A DNA stretch of 40,939 bases from Candidatus Nanopelagicales bacterium (GTDB taxonomy: Bacteria > Actinomycetota > Actinomycetes > S36-B12 > CAIYMF01), in the NCBI GenBank assembly GCA_017882705.1, contig JADGOZ010000062.1:1-40939 (forward strand), read 5' to 3'. Of the stretch, positions 33,219 through 40,939 are shown one piece after another. The notes under the pieces were generated by a model, which searched no databases, was not told the origin of the DNA, and saw only the letters and a program-made list of their open reading frames with translations. Made by a program: the position numbers and the translations under genes. How positions within the stretch are numbered: position 1 is the stretch's first letter; every line of letters begins with the position of its first letter.

Positions 33219-33619
33219 CCTACACCGAGCTGGCCGTCCTCGGCGTCGCCGTCGTCGTGGTGCTCGACCTGGGAGTGCTCCGCACGCGCCTGCTGCGGCG
33301 ACGCGTGTTCTGGACGTCGTACGCCATCGTGGTGTTCTTCCAGCTCGTCACGAACGGGATCCTCACGGGCCTGCGGATCGTGCGCTACGACGGCGCCGCG
33401 ATCGTCGGCTCGTCCACGCCGCTCGACGCGCCGCCGCCCTTCCTCGGCGACGGTCGTATCGCGTTCGCGCCCGTCGAGGACCTGCTGTTCGGCTTCGCGC
33501 TCGTCGTGCTGACGCAGGTGCTGTGGGTGTGGCTCGGTCGCCGAGGAGTCCAGCGCACGCCGTACTCCGGTCCGCCTCGGATCGCCATGCCGGGTGCTGC
33601 TGAGGATGCGCGGCGCTGA
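33215..33619 (+). CDS. crtYd: Lycopene cyclase domain protein, second subunit (CrtYd-like)
   Basis: 134 residues, partner of CrtYc; same fold repeated: LAVLGVAVVVVLDLGVLR, RRVFWTSYAIVVFFQLVTNGILTGL, and FAPVEDLLFGFALVVLTQVLWVW with the PVEDLLFGF motif. GTG 33215 overlaps the upstream stop. It ends 39 nt before the convergent crtB. No lycopene elongase (crtEb) is in the window, so a C40 product is the simplest reading; an elongase elsewhere would allow C50. Confidence 0.88.
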   Translation: MTYTELAVLGVAVVVVLDLGVLRTRLLRRRVFWTSYAIVVFFQLVTNGILTGLRIVRYDGAAIVGSSTPLDAPPPFLGDGRIAFAPVEDLLFGFALVVLTQVLWVWLGRRGVQRTPYSGPPRIAMPGAAEDARR

Positions 33620-33658
33620 GGCTAGGGGGCGAGGACTGTGAGGCGGCGGCAGCTCGTG

Positions 33659-34618
33659 CTACCAGTGCTTGGTCGGGGTGTGGAGGCCTCTCGGGTGGCC
33701 TTCGCCAGAGTGGCGTCGGGCGTTCCTCGCCTCGCGCCAGGCGGGGAGGGCCACCTGGAGGCGGCGGCGCCGGCTGACGGTGGCCCGCTTCGTGAAGACC
33801 TGGTAGTCGATGTCCTCGACGGCGTCGACGATGCCGCAGTAGAGGACCCGGGCGGCCTCGATGCAGGGCTGCGAGGACGGGTGCAGCATCGTGATGCCGA
33901 TGCGGCTGGCCTCCTCGAGCTCGCGGACACGGGCGATCTGGAACTCCAGCGCCGCGCGGACCCGCGCCGTCACCACGCGCCGCTCGAGGTCGGCGCGGGA
34001 TACGCCGAAGCGCTCGAGGTCCTCGAGCGGGAGGTAGACGCGACCGCGCTCGAGGTCCTCGCCGACGTCGCGCACGAAGTTCGCGAGCTGGAACGCGACA
34101 CCGAGCTCGGTGGCGTGCGGGTAGGCCTCGGGCGAGGTGGGCTCGAGGATCGGGACCATCTGCAGGCCGATGACGGCGGCCGAGCCGTAGACGTACGCGT
34201 GGAGGTCGTCGTAGGTGGCGTAGCTCGTGACGGTGAGGTCCATCCGCATCGAGTGCAGAAACGCCTCGAAGTGCTCCACCGGGATGTCCCAGCGCTGCAC
34301 GGTGTCGACGACGGCACGGCAGACCGGGTCGTCGCTCGTGCCGCGGTTCAGGTCGGCGAAGAAGCGGTCGCCCCACGTACCGAGCCAGTCGGCCTTCTCC
34401 CGCTCGCTGAGGGTCGAGCCGAGGTCGTCGACGATCTCGTCGGCGTAGCGCGCGAAGCCGTAGAGGGCGTGCACGTAGGGACGTTTCGCCGGCGGGAGCA
34501 GCAGCGTGGCGAGGTAGTAGGTCTTGCCGTGCTGCGCATTGAGCTCGCGGCAGCGCTCGTACGACGCGCGCATCTCCGGGTCGGTGATGCCCGCGCGGTC
34601 GAGGTCGCGACGGCTCAT
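33659..34618 (-). CDS. crtB: Phytoene synthase
   Basis: Condenses two geranylgeranyl diphosphates to phytoene, the committed carotenoid step. 319 residues. The two Mg-binding motifs are D60-EIV-D64 and D184-VGE-D188 (NFVRDVGED), with YGFARYADEIVDD and the C-terminal ARVLYCGIVDAVEDIDYQVF typical. ATG 34618 starts MSRRDLDRAG; upstream open frame extends over the ribonuclease promoter and is rejected. A TATGCT box at 34669-34674 gives a ~45-nt leader; a GAGGAT box 7 nt upstream is a leaderless alternative. Divergent from the ribonuclease gene. Confidence 0.93.
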   Translation of the reverse strand: MSRRDLDRAGITDPEMRASYERCRELNAQHGKTYYLATLLLPPAKRPYVHALYGFARYADEIVDDLGSTLSEREKADWLGTWGDRFFADLNRGTSDDPVCRAVVDTVQRWDIPVEHFEAFLHSMRMDLTVTSYATYDDLHAYVYGSAAVIGLQMVPILEPTSPEAYPHATELGVAFQLANFVRDVGEDLERGRVYLPLEDLERFGVSRADLERRVVTARVRAALEFQIARVRELEEASRIGITMLHPSSQPCIEAARVLYCGIVDAVEDIDYQVFTKRATVSRRRRLQVALPAWREARNARRHSGEGHPRGLHTPTKHW

Positions 34619-34668
34619 GGCCGTGATCCTCGCACCGATGCGGGGGACTCGCCGCCGCAGGCGTGCGA

Positions 34669-34674
34669 GCATAC
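34669..34674 (-). promoter_or_regulatory. Candidate -10 box for crtB, overlapping divergent RNase promoter
   Basis: TATGCT on the minus strand. On the plus strand the same bases (AGCATA, CATACG) sit 5-10 nt before the ribonuclease GTG 34680, so both genes may fire from one region. Confidence 0.4.
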
Positions 34675-34679
34675 GCACC

Positions 34680-35153
34680 GTGCCCGTCGCCCTGACAGCG
34701 TCCCGCCGCGTCCTCGCCGTCGTGCTCGCCGTCGTGCTCGGCGCTCTGCTCACCGCGTGCGGGAGCTCCGTCCCGAAGGGATCGGCGACCTATGGCCCGG
34801 GCGCGGGCGTCGCGGCGACGCCGTCCGACGCGGCGCAGCTCGCGCCCGCGTCAGCGGTGTCGAGCCTGCGCACGATGCTCGTGTCCCAGCTGCCGGAGCA
34901 GGGCGTCGACACCCTGCGGCTCATCGCGTCGGACGGGCCGTTCCCCTACTCCCAGGACGGCGTGACGTTCTCCAACCGCGAGGGGCTGCTGCCCCAGCAC
35001 AAGAGCGGCTGGTACCACGAGTACACCGTCATCACGCCCGGTTCGTCCGACCGCGGCGCCCGGCGCATCATCGCCGGCGACGACGGCGGCAGGTTCTACA
35101 CCGACGACCACTACGCCTCGTTCCGCGAGGTCCTCTCGGGGGTGTCCTCATGA
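34680..35153 (+). CDS. Secreted lipoprotein ribonuclease (RNase Sa/barnase family)
   Basis: Guanyl-type microbial ribonuclease carried on a lipoprotein. 157 residues: signal with lipobox LLTAC, C27 as lipidation site; a ~45-residue spacer; then the RNase domain with TLRLIASDGPFPYSQDGVTFSNREGLLP. Catalytic residues by comparison with RNase Sa: E114 in HEYTV, R125/R128/R129 in DRGARRI, H144 in DDHYASF. All appear present, so it should cut RNA after guanine. GTG 34680 begins MPVALTASRRVLAV. The stop overlaps the barstar start (ATGA). Confidence 0.88.
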   Translation: MPVALTASRRVLAVVLAVVLGALLTACGSSVPKGSATYGPGAGVAATPSDAAQLAPASAVSSLRTMLVSQLPEQGVDTLRLIASDGPFPYSQDGVTFSNREGLLPQHKSGWYHEYTVITPGSSDRGARRIIAGDDGGRFYTDDHYASFREVLSGVSS

Positions 35154-35566
35154 GCTCGACCGCACTGGCGAGGCTGCACGGAGTACGCCGTACCGACGCG
35201 GCGGTCGACGATCTCGAGGCCGCGGCCGAGCGGCTCGACTGGCGCTGCGTCGTGCTCGACGGCAGCGAGGTCGAGGACCGGTCCGCGTTCCTCGAGTCGT
35301 GCGACGAGGCGTTCGGGCTGCCGGAGTGGTTCGGCATGAACTGGGACGCGCTCGAGGAGTGCCTCGCCGACCTCGAGCTCGAGGGGGCCGAGGGCGTCGT
35401 GGTCGTGTGGTCGTCGTGGGGCACCTTCGCGGAGGCCGCACCGATCGACTTCGCGACCGCGCTCGACGTGCTGCGGTCGGCGGTGCGCAGCTGGACGGTC
35501 GACGGGATGCGCGGCGGGGTGCTGCTCGTGGGTGCAGGCCCCGCCCTCGACGTCGAGGAGTTCTAG
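35150..35566 (+). CDS. Barstar-family ribonuclease inhibitor
   Basis: 138 residues. The barstar core spans ~30-110: RCVVLDGSEVEDRSAFLESCDEAFGLPEWFGMNWDALEECLADL has the family FP/LPxxxGxNWDAxxDxL-like helix that plugs the RNase active site. No signal, so it stays in the cytoplasm and would neutralise any unexported RNase. ATG 35150 overlaps the ribonuclease stop by 4 nt: a tightly coupled toxin-inhibitor pair. The N-terminal ~25 residues extend beyond Bacillus barstar. Ends 12 nt from the convergent mannosyltransferase. Confidence 0.9.
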   Translation: MSSTALARLHGVRRTDAAVDDLEAAAERLDWRCVVLDGSEVEDRSAFLESCDEAFGLPEWFGMNWDALEECLADLELEGAEGVVVVWSSWGTFAEAAPIDFATALDVLRSAVRSWTVDGMRGGVLLVGAGPALDVEEF

Positions 35567-35578
35567 CCGCGCGGTGCG

Positions 35579-37144
35579 TCAGGCCGGGCCGCGCACCACG
35601 AGGCGATCGCGCCGCGCCGCGGCGGGCTGGTCCTCGGGCATCAGGCCGTGCGCCACCTCGCCGCCGAAGACGAGGGCGCGCTCGCGCGGCGAGATCGTCA
35701 CGGCGAGCCCGATCGCCGCGGCGGCGGCCAGCATCGCGAGCCCGTCGCTCAGCTCGAGCAGGCTGTCGGCCGACGCGCTGGTCTCCCACAGGCCGTAGAG
35801 CGTGAACCCGGCGGTCAGGATCACCACGATCCGCAGCTCGCGCGCCGTCAGACCCGAGGCGGCCGCGAGCGGCAGCGCCCACAGGAGGTACCACGGCTGC
35901 ACGACCGGTCCGAGGGCCACCACCGCGAGGAAGGCGAGCGTCAGGGAGCGGAGCGCGGTGCGCCCCTTCGGCTTGAGGCACAGCCAGGCGACGATGCCGA
36001 CGGCGAGGATCTCGCCGATCGCGCGGGAGATGCTGACGGTCCAGTCCAGATGGTCGCCGAGGCCGATCCACGACAGGAGGTTGCCGGTGAACAGGCCCAC
36101 GGCGGTGGCGGGCGAGAGCCAGGTCTTCACCTCGCCGGGAGTCGTGAGCGCCCGGATCCAGCCCAGGCTCGTGCCGACGACCCCCGCCAGGACGACGTAG
36201 CTCAGGGCGAACGTGGCGGCGGTCTTCACCCAGGCGACGATGCGGCCGCGCAGGTCGGCCTGCGTGCCTGCCCACACGAGGCCGACGAACGGGAGCGCGA
36301 GCAGGCCGATGGGCTTCACCATGCCGCCGAGCCCCACCAGCAGGACGCCCAGCATCGGGCTGCCCTCGATCGCGATGGCCATGCCGGCCACGACGAGCCC
36401 GATCATGAGCGCGTCGTTGTGCGCGCCGGTGACGAAGTGCATGAGCACCAAGGGGTTCATGACGCCGAGCCACAGCGCCTTCGACGCGTCGATGCCGCAG
36501 TGGAACGCCAGCCTCGGCACGTAGTACGCGAGCAGGGCGACGCCGCCGAGCGCGATCAGCCGGAACGCCACGACGGCGAGGTAGTGGTTGTCGCCGACGA
36601 GCGCGGCCACGCCGCGCGACAGCGCGAGGAAGAGCGGCCCGTAAGGGGTCGGCGTGTACTGCCACATGGGGTCGACGCCGTCGCGGAACCATCCGGGGAT
36701 GGTCGCGACGCCCGAGCTGTAGGGGTCCCCGCCGGCGAGCATGAGCTTGCCCTGGACCCAGTAGCTGTAGACGTCGCGGCTGAACAGCGGCGGTGCGAGC
36801 ACGAGCGGCGCGCACCACAGGGCGAGCACGGCCCACAGGCGTCGGATGTCACGCACGTGGCCGGCGAGGACGTCGGCCCCGACGACCAGCCAGGCCTGGA
36901 GGAACAGCGCACCGCCGAGGATCACCGAGGCGCGCGACACGAACTGCCCGGCGTCCGTCGTCCGCAGCGTGTGGATCAGCGGGACGTCGACCAGGGCGCT
37001 CTCCCACGGGATCCATCCCACGCCGAGCGCCCCGACGGCCAGGACGGCCATCGCGACGAGACCGGGGACGGCGTAACGCAGGGTGAACGCGATCCCCGAG
37101 TCCTGCTCGACGGGGACGCCGTCGACGGGATCGGGGGAGGCCAC
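35579..37144 (-). CDS. Polyprenol-phosphate-mannose alpha-1,6-mannosyltransferase (MptA/MptB family)
   Basis: Membrane GT-C glycosyltransferase that elongates lipomannan-type chains at the outer face. 521 residues, about 12-13 helices. SRDVYSYWVQGKLMLAGGDPYSSG holds the loop Asp typical of the MptA/B group, with PTPYGPLFLALS and GAHNDALMIGLV following, then PVVQPWYLLWALPLA. GTG 37144 follows TATCCT by 6 nt (leaderless); the frame upstream is rejected. The neighbourhood (pknL, prenyl synthase, metF) matches mptA (Rv2174) in M. tuberculosis, but I cannot tell MptA from MptB by sight. Confidence 0.85.
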   Translation of the reverse strand: MASPDPVDGVPVEQDSGIAFTLRYAVPGLVAMAVLAVGALGVGWIPWESALVDVPLIHTLRTTDAGQFVSRASVILGGALFLQAWLVVGADVLAGHVRDIRRLWAVLALWCAPLVLAPPLFSRDVYSYWVQGKLMLAGGDPYSSGVATIPGWFRDGVDPMWQYTPTPYGPLFLALSRGVAALVGDNHYLAVVAFRLIALGGVALLAYYVPRLAFHCGIDASKALWLGVMNPLVLMHFVTGAHNDALMIGLVVAGMAIAIEGSPMLGVLLVGLGGMVKPIGLLALPFVGLVWAGTQADLRGRIVAWVKTAATFALSYVVLAGVVGTSLGWIRALTTPGEVKTWLSPATAVGLFTGNLLSWIGLGDHLDWTVSISRAIGEILAVGIVAWLCLKPKGRTALRSLTLAFLAVVALGPVVQPWYLLWALPLAAASGLTARELRIVVILTAGFTLYGLWETSASADSLLELSDGLAMLAAAAAIGLAVTISPRERALVFGGEVAHGLMPEDQPAAARRDRLVVRGPA

Positions 37145-37150
37145 TGTCGC

Positions 37151-37156
37151 AGGATA
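37151..37156 (-). promoter_or_regulatory. Leaderless -10 box, mannosyltransferase
   Basis: TATCCT on the minus strand, 6 nt before GTG 37144. Confidence 0.5.
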
Positions 37157-37279
37157 CCGGCGGGCCGGGGGGCGCCACGAGGGCGAAGGGGTCGGTGCGA
37201 GGTGATCCACGTCGCTCGCGGCGCGGGAACCGCCGGCGCGAGCGCCCGATTCGCCGTATTTGCCCCCACGGGGGCTCGG

Positions 37280-38800
37280 TCAGCGCAGGTACGTCGGGCG
37301 GTAGCCCGGATCGGGTCCGGTGATGCGCTCGGCGGCGAGGCGGCCCGAGACCAGGACCATCGGGACGCCCACCCCGGGCTGGGTGCCCGAGCCGGTGAAG
37401 ACGACGTTCTCGCCCCACAGGTTCGAGGGACGGAAGGGACCGGTCTGGGAGAACGAGTGCGCGGCCGCGAACGGCGCGCCGCGCTCCATCCCGCGTGCAG
37501 CCCAGTCGAGCGGCGTGGTGACGTGCTCGACCTCGATCGCGTCGCCGAAGCCGACGTAGCCACGCTGCTCGAGCGTGCGCACCACCTCGTCGCGGTAGCG
37601 CGGGCCCTCCGTGCGCCAGTCGATGTCGGCGTCGAGGTTCGGCGTCGGGAAGAGCACGTAGTAGATCTCCTTGTCCGCGGGGGCGAGCCCGGGGTCGGAG
37701 TAGGTCGGGTTCGTCACGAGGATGCTCGGGTCGCTCATGAGCCGCTTCTCGTCGATGAGCTCGCGGAAGACGTTGTCCCAGCTGCGACCGAAGTGGATGT
37801 TGTGGTGCGCCGTCCTCGTGTACGTCGCCGACGACCCGGCCAGGAGCAGGAAGCAGGACGGCGAGTAGGTGAGGCGCCGCACCGACCACGGCTCCTCGCC
37901 GAGCAGCTCGCGCATCGCGACGGGAAGGTCGGGGTTGAGGACGACGACGTCGGCCGGGACGCGCTCGCCGTCGGCGGTGATGACGGCCGTGGCTCGCCCG
38001 TTGCTCGTCTCGACGCGGCTGACCTCGGTGGAGTAGCGGAACTGCACGCCGTGCTTCTCCGCGGCGGCGGCCATCGCCTTCGGCAGCGCGTGCATGCCGC
38101 CCTTGGGGAAGTAGACGCCCGCGACGGAGTCCATGTAGGCGATGACGGCGTAGATGGCCAGGGCGTCCTGGGGGGCGAGGCCGGCGTACATCGCCTGGAA
38201 GCTGAACAGCCGCTCGGTGCGCGGGTCGTGGAGGTACTGACGCACCTTCGGGGCCAGCTTGCGGAAGCCGCCGATCGCGACGAGCTTGGCGAGGTTCTCC
38301 GTGACGAGGTCGAGCGGGGTGTCGATGTTGGTGTCGATGAAGTCGCGCATCTCGTAGCGGTAGAGCTTCGACACGAAGTCGACGTAGCGGCGGTAGCCCG
38401 CAGCCTCGTCGGGCGAGATGACCCGCTCGATCTCGGCGGCCATGGCGTCGACGTCGGAGTGCACGTCGAGCTGCGAGCCGTCCGGGTAGAACGCGCGGTA
38501 GAGCGGCTCCACGGGCACGAGGTCGAGCCAGTCGGCCATGTCCTCGCCCACGGCGTCGAACGCGTCGTGGATCAGGTCGGGCATGGTCAGCACCGTGGGA
38601 CCCGTGTCGAAGCGGAACCCGGCGTCGTCGATGAGCCCGGCGCGCCCGCCCGGCACGGCCTCGCGCTCGAGGACCGTCACCGAGCGACCCGCGCCGGCGA
38701 GGCGAAGCGCGCACGAGAGCCCGGCGAGTCCGGCGCCGACGATCACGACCTCGTCGGTCCGACCGGTGACCGTGCGGGTGCCGCGACGCAGGAGGGACAT
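37280..38800 (-). CDS. crtI: Phytoene desaturase (CrtI)
   Basis: FAD-dependent desaturase converting phytoene to lycopene. 506 residues. Dinucleotide fold VVIVGAGLAGLSCALRLAGAGRSVTVLEREAVPGGRAG (18-55); FDTGPTVLTMPDL; KGGMHALPKAM; C-terminal VVFTGSGTQPGVGVPMVLVSGRLAAERI is the bacterial CrtI signature. ATG 38800 has TAGGCT 6 nt upstream and no ribosome site, so it is leaderless and monocistronic. It lies 69 nt from crtE on the same strand. CrtI and the dehydrosqualene relatives cannot be separated by sight, but crtB/crtYcYd nearby favour phytoene. Confidence 0.92.
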   Translation of the reverse strand: MSLLRRGTRTVTGRTDEVVIVGAGLAGLSCALRLAGAGRSVTVLEREAVPGGRAGLIDDAGFRFDTGPTVLTMPDLIHDAFDAVGEDMADWLDLVPVEPLYRAFYPDGSQLDVHSDVDAMAAEIERVISPDEAAGYRRYVDFVSKLYRYEMRDFIDTNIDTPLDLVTENLAKLVAIGGFRKLAPKVRQYLHDPRTERLFSFQAMYAGLAPQDALAIYAVIAYMDSVAGVYFPKGGMHALPKAMAAAAEKHGVQFRYSTEVSRVETSNGRATAVITADGERVPADVVVLNPDLPVAMRELLGEEPWSVRRLTYSPSCFLLLAGSSATYTRTAHHNIHFGRSWDNVFRELIDEKRLMSDPSILVTNPTYSDPGLAPADKEIYYVLFPTPNLDADIDWRTEGPRYRDEVVRTLEQRGYVGFGDAIEVEHVTTPLDWAARGMERGAPFAAAHSFSQTGPFRPSNLWGENVVFTGSGTQPGVGVPMVLVSGRLAAERITGPDPGYRPTYLR

Positions 38801-38806
38801 GGACTC

Positions 38807-38812
38807 AGCCTA
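38807..38812 (-). promoter_or_regulatory. Leaderless -10 box, crtI
   Basis: TAGGCT on the minus strand, 6 nt before ATG 38800. Confidence 0.55.
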
Positions 38813-38869
38813 GGCAGGGGAGGAGCAGTCGGCCCGTCGGAGCGAGCTGGGGCTGTCCGAGCGGCAGTC

Positions 38870-39952
38870 TCAGACCGAGCGAGCGGTCGCCGCGATGGCG
38901 AGACCGTGCAGGACGTCGCGGGCCGGTTCCTGGACGTGCGGTGACTCGAGCGCCCGGAAGGCATGTGCGGTCAGCGCCTCGATCAGGGCCTCCACGTGAT
39001 CCAGCGCACCGGTGCCGACGATGATCTCGCGCAGCTCCTCGACGCCGTCGGCGTCGAGCGCCGGGTCTCCGAGCCGCCGCCGCAGCACGGCGGCCTGGGC
39101 CGGCGAGGCCGACTCGACCGCCGTCGCCACGAGCACGGTGCGCTTGCCCTCGCGCAGGTCGTCGCCGGCCGGCTTGCCGGTCTCCGCCGGGTCGCCGAAG
39201 ACCCCGAGGATGTCGTCGCGCAGCTGGAAGGCCTCGCCGAGCGGCAGGCCGTAGCCGGAGTAGGCGACGACGAGCTCGGTCGGGGCGTCGGCGAGCGCTG
39301 CTCCGAGATGCAGGGGGCGCTCGATCGTGTACTTCGCCGACTTGAAGCGGACGACGCGCATCGCTCGGGCGGCCGACCCGCCGCCCATGGCCTGCTCGAG
39401 CAGGTCGAGGTACTGGCCCGCCATGAGCTCGGTGCGCATCACGTCGTAGACCGGCTTGGCGCGCATGAGCGATCGCGGCGGGAGGCCGCAGGACATGAGC
39501 AGCTCGTCGGCCCACGACAGGCAGAGGTCGCCGAGCAGGATCGCGGCCCCGATGCCGAATCCCTCGGGCGAGCCGAGCCACTCGTTGCCGCGGTGCAGCC
39601 TGCCGAAGCGGCGGTGCGCGGCGGGCATGCCCCGGCGGGTGTCGCTGCCGTCCATGACGTCGTCGTGGATGAGGGCGCACGCCTGGAGCAGCTCGAGGGC
39701 CGTAGCCGCCGTGACGGCCTCCTCGCTGTCGGCGCCGCCGGCACCGCGCCAGCCCCAGTAGGCGAACGCCGGCCGCAGCCGCTTCCCGCCGCGGAGCAGG
39801 TCGGTGATGGACTCCGAGAGCGGGGCGAGGTCGGGGCTGATGTCGTCGAGGACAGAGACCTGCGCGCAGAGGAACTCGTCGAGGCGCTTCTGCACGCGTA
39901 CGCGCAGGTCCTCGGCGTCGAGCGGCGACCTCGTCGCTCCCGTGGCGGTCAT
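38870..39952 (-). CDS. crtE: Geranylgeranyl diphosphate synthase
   Basis: Short-chain prenyl synthase making the C20 precursor for phytoene. 360 residues. GGKRLRP at 55-61; first Asp motif D97-D-VM-D101 (IHDDVMDGS); second motif LRDDILGVFGD with GKPAGDDLREGKRT following. The second motif reads DDxxG, a common variant in actinobacterial GGPP synthases. ATG 39952 follows TACTCT by 6 nt (leaderless). Divergent from metF. By context it matches IdsA2 (Rv2173) in M. tuberculosis; the flanking crtI and crtB support a carotenoid role, but C15/C20 chain length is not proved. Confidence 0.9.
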   Translation of the reverse strand: MTATGATRSPLDAEDLRVRVQKRLDEFLCAQVSVLDDISPDLAPLSESITDLLRGGKRLRPAFAYWGWRGAGGADSEEAVTAATALELLQACALIHDDVMDGSDTRRGMPAAHRRFGRLHRGNEWLGSPEGFGIGAAILLGDLCLSWADELLMSCGLPPRSLMRAKPVYDVMRTELMAGQYLDLLEQAMGGGSAARAMRVVRFKSAKYTIERPLHLGAALADAPTELVVAYSGYGLPLGEAFQLRDDILGVFGDPAETGKPAGDDLREGKRTVLVATAVESASPAQAAVLRRRLGDPALDADGVEELREIIVGTGALDHVEALIEALTAHAFRALESPHVQEPARDVLHGLAIAATARSV

Positions 39953-39958
39953 CCCGCC

Positions 39959-39964
39959 AGAGTA
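39959..39964 (-). promoter_or_regulatory. Leaderless -10 box, crtE
   Basis: TACTCT on the minus strand, 6 nt before ATG 39952. Confidence 0.5.
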
Positions 39965-40068
39965 GTTGCGACCGGGCGGGTCGGCATTCCGGGCGAGCGG
40001 GCCTCCGGTGTGCGGCGGCGCGAGGACCAGCATCCGGACCGAGCGTGTCCGACGTCTGGGACGCACCG

Positions 40069-40074
40069 TAGGCT
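40069..40074 (+). promoter_or_regulatory. Leaderless -10 box, metF
   Basis: TAGGCT, 7 nt before ATG 40082. Confidence 0.55.
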
Positions 40075-40081
40075 CGCCCTC

Positions 40082-40939
40082 ATGTCCTCCGTCCGCCGTC
40101 TTCCCGGCCTCGAGCCGTCCGCGGCCTCGATCGGCGAGCTGCTCACGTCGGGCGGCCACTCCTTCTCGTTCGAGTTCTTCCCGCCGAAGACCGACGACGG
40201 CGAGCGCCATCTCTGGCAGGCGATCCGCGAGCTCGAGGCCCTGGCACCGACCTTCGTCTCCGTGACCTACGGCGCCGGCGGCTCGACCCGTGACCGCACG
40301 GTGCGCGTGACGCGGCGCATCCAGGAGGAGACCACCCTCCTGCCGATGGCCCACCTCACCTGCGTGGGCTCGACCGTGGCCGAGCTGCGCTCGGTGATCG
40401 GGTCCTACGCAGACGCGGGGCTGCGCAACGTGCTCGCGCTGAGGGGCGACCCGCCCGGCGGGCCGGGATCCGCGTGGGAGCAGACCGAGGGCGGCCTCGC
40501 GCACGCCGACGAGCTGGTCGCGCTCGTGCGCTCGCTCGGCGACTTCTCCGTCGGCGTCGCGGCCTTCCCCGAGGGTCACCCCGAGTCGGCCTCGCTCGAC
40601 GAGGACGCCCGCGTGCTCGCTGCGAAGCAGGAGGCGGGTGCCGAGTTCGCCGTCACGCAGCTGTTCTTCCGGGCTGAGGACTACGTCGGCCTCGTCGACC
40701 GGGCGCGCGCGGCCGGCGCCACGATGCCGATCATCCCGGGCCTCATGCCGCTCACGAACATCACGCAGATCGAGCGGTTCGCCGTCCTGTCGGGCACTGC
40801 CTTCCCGGACGAGCTCGCCGCGCGCTTCCGCGCCGTCGGCGACGACCCCGACGCCGTGCACGCCCTGGGCGTCGAGGCGGCGGCGGAGCTCGCGACCGAG
40901 CTGCTCGACGCCGGTGCCCCGGGGTTGCACTTCTACACG
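40082..40939 (+). CDS. metF: Methylenetetrahydrofolate reductase (truncated at window end)
   Basis: FAD enzyme reducing 5,10-methylene-THF to 5-methyl-THF for methionine synthesis. 286 codons are visible and the frame is open at the right edge, so only a short C-terminus is missing. SFSFEFFPPKTDDGERHLWQ (catalytic Glu in FEFFPPK), PTFVSVTYGAGGSTRDRT, LALRGDPP, AAFPEGHPES, KQEAGAEFAVTQLFF, and PIIPGLMPLTN are all diagnostic. ATG 40082 follows TAGGCT by 7 nt. Order crtE-metF is shared with M. tuberculosis Rv2173-Rv2172c. The start at 40082 is the only good one in the 129-nt divergent gap. Confidence 0.94.
   Translation, partial: MSSVRRLPGLEPSAASIGELLTSGGHSFSFEFFPPKTDDGERHLWQAIRELEALAPTFVSVTYGAGGSTRDRTVRVTRRIQEETTLLPMAHLTCVGSTVAELRSVIGSYADAGLRNVLALRGDPPGGPGSAWEQTEGGLAHADELVALVRSLGDFSVGVAAFPEGHPESASLDEDARVLAAKQEAGAEFAVTQLFFRAEDYVGLVDRARAAGATMPIIPGLMPLTNITQIERFAVLSGTAFPDELAARFRAVGDDPDAVHALGVEAAAELATELLDAGAPGLHFYT

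Noticed and set aside
35648..38944. An 1098-residue plus-strand open frame
   Set aside because: It lies opposite the mannosyltransferase and CrtI genes, whose motifs are complete; its composition is shadow-like.

Overview
This is a GC-rich, gene-dense stretch of an actinobacterial chromosome. The evidence is dominant G/C at wobble positions, frequent GTG starts, many ATGA/GTGA start-stop overlaps, a PASTA-domain Ser/Thr kinase, a polyprenol-phosphate-mannose glycosyltransferase, a class II DAHP synthase, heterodimeric CrtYc/CrtYd lycopene cyclase and Tad pilus genes. A free-living Propionibacteriales (Nocardioidaceae-like) or Micrococcales member is likely; the window does not settle the genus. 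No rRNA, tRNA, CRISPR array, IS element or prophage was seen.

Layout. 1-2634 (minus): a Tad/Flp pilus operon, cpaB/rcpC, tadZ/cpaE and the start of tadA/cpaF, which runs off the left edge. 2923-5216 (minus): a two-gene ABC exporter. 5326-7119 (minus): a FadD15-type acyl-CoA ligase. 7225-12224 (plus): two SRPBCC proteins, a zinc-ribbon membrane protein, a metallophosphoesterase, an ArsA-like ATPase with a CxCPxC partner, and a ROK glucokinase. 12400-14450 (plus): TadE-like and Cys-rich VWA TadG-like proteins, a second piece of the pilus system. 14460-19836: a membrane protein, an esterase, an acyltransferase, a DUF1003 protein, and a DUF1028-glpK operon. 20031-22515 (plus): pfkA with a PPi-type signature, then class II aroG. 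22555-23312: a decayed membrane-protein gene. 23382-29066 (plus): Ada/AlkA fusion and Ogt (alkylation repair), a YqeY protein, threonine aldolase and an MMPL transporter. 29125-32263 (minus): class I aroF behind a leader-peptide attenuator, and the PknL-like kinase. 32336-40939: a carotenoid set (crtYc, crtYd, crtB, crtI, crtE) interleaved with a PPOX protein, a secreted ribonuclease with its barstar inhibitor and a mannosyltransferase, ending in a truncated metF.

How the genes work together. CrtE, CrtB, CrtI and CrtYc/Yd form a path from prenyl diphosphates to a cyclic C40 carotenoid. Two unrelated DAHP synthases feed the shikimate pathway, and one has an in-cis leader peptide with adjacent Trp, Phe and Tyr codons. 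Glucokinase, phosphofructokinase and glycerol kinase feed upper glycolysis. As far as I recall the Mycobacterium tuberculosis map, the backbone (fadD15, SRPBCC, ArsA, CxC protein, acyltransferase, aroG, pknL, mannosyltransferase, prenyl synthase, metF) follows Rv2187 to Rv2172c, so most other genes here look like lineage-specific insertions into an old syntenic block.

The least expected signals are the aroF attenuator, a two-copy palindromic element next to both DAHP synthase genes, a LacI-type operator before pfkA, and a recurring TAnnnT box 6-8 nt before start codons that implies widespread leaderless transcription.
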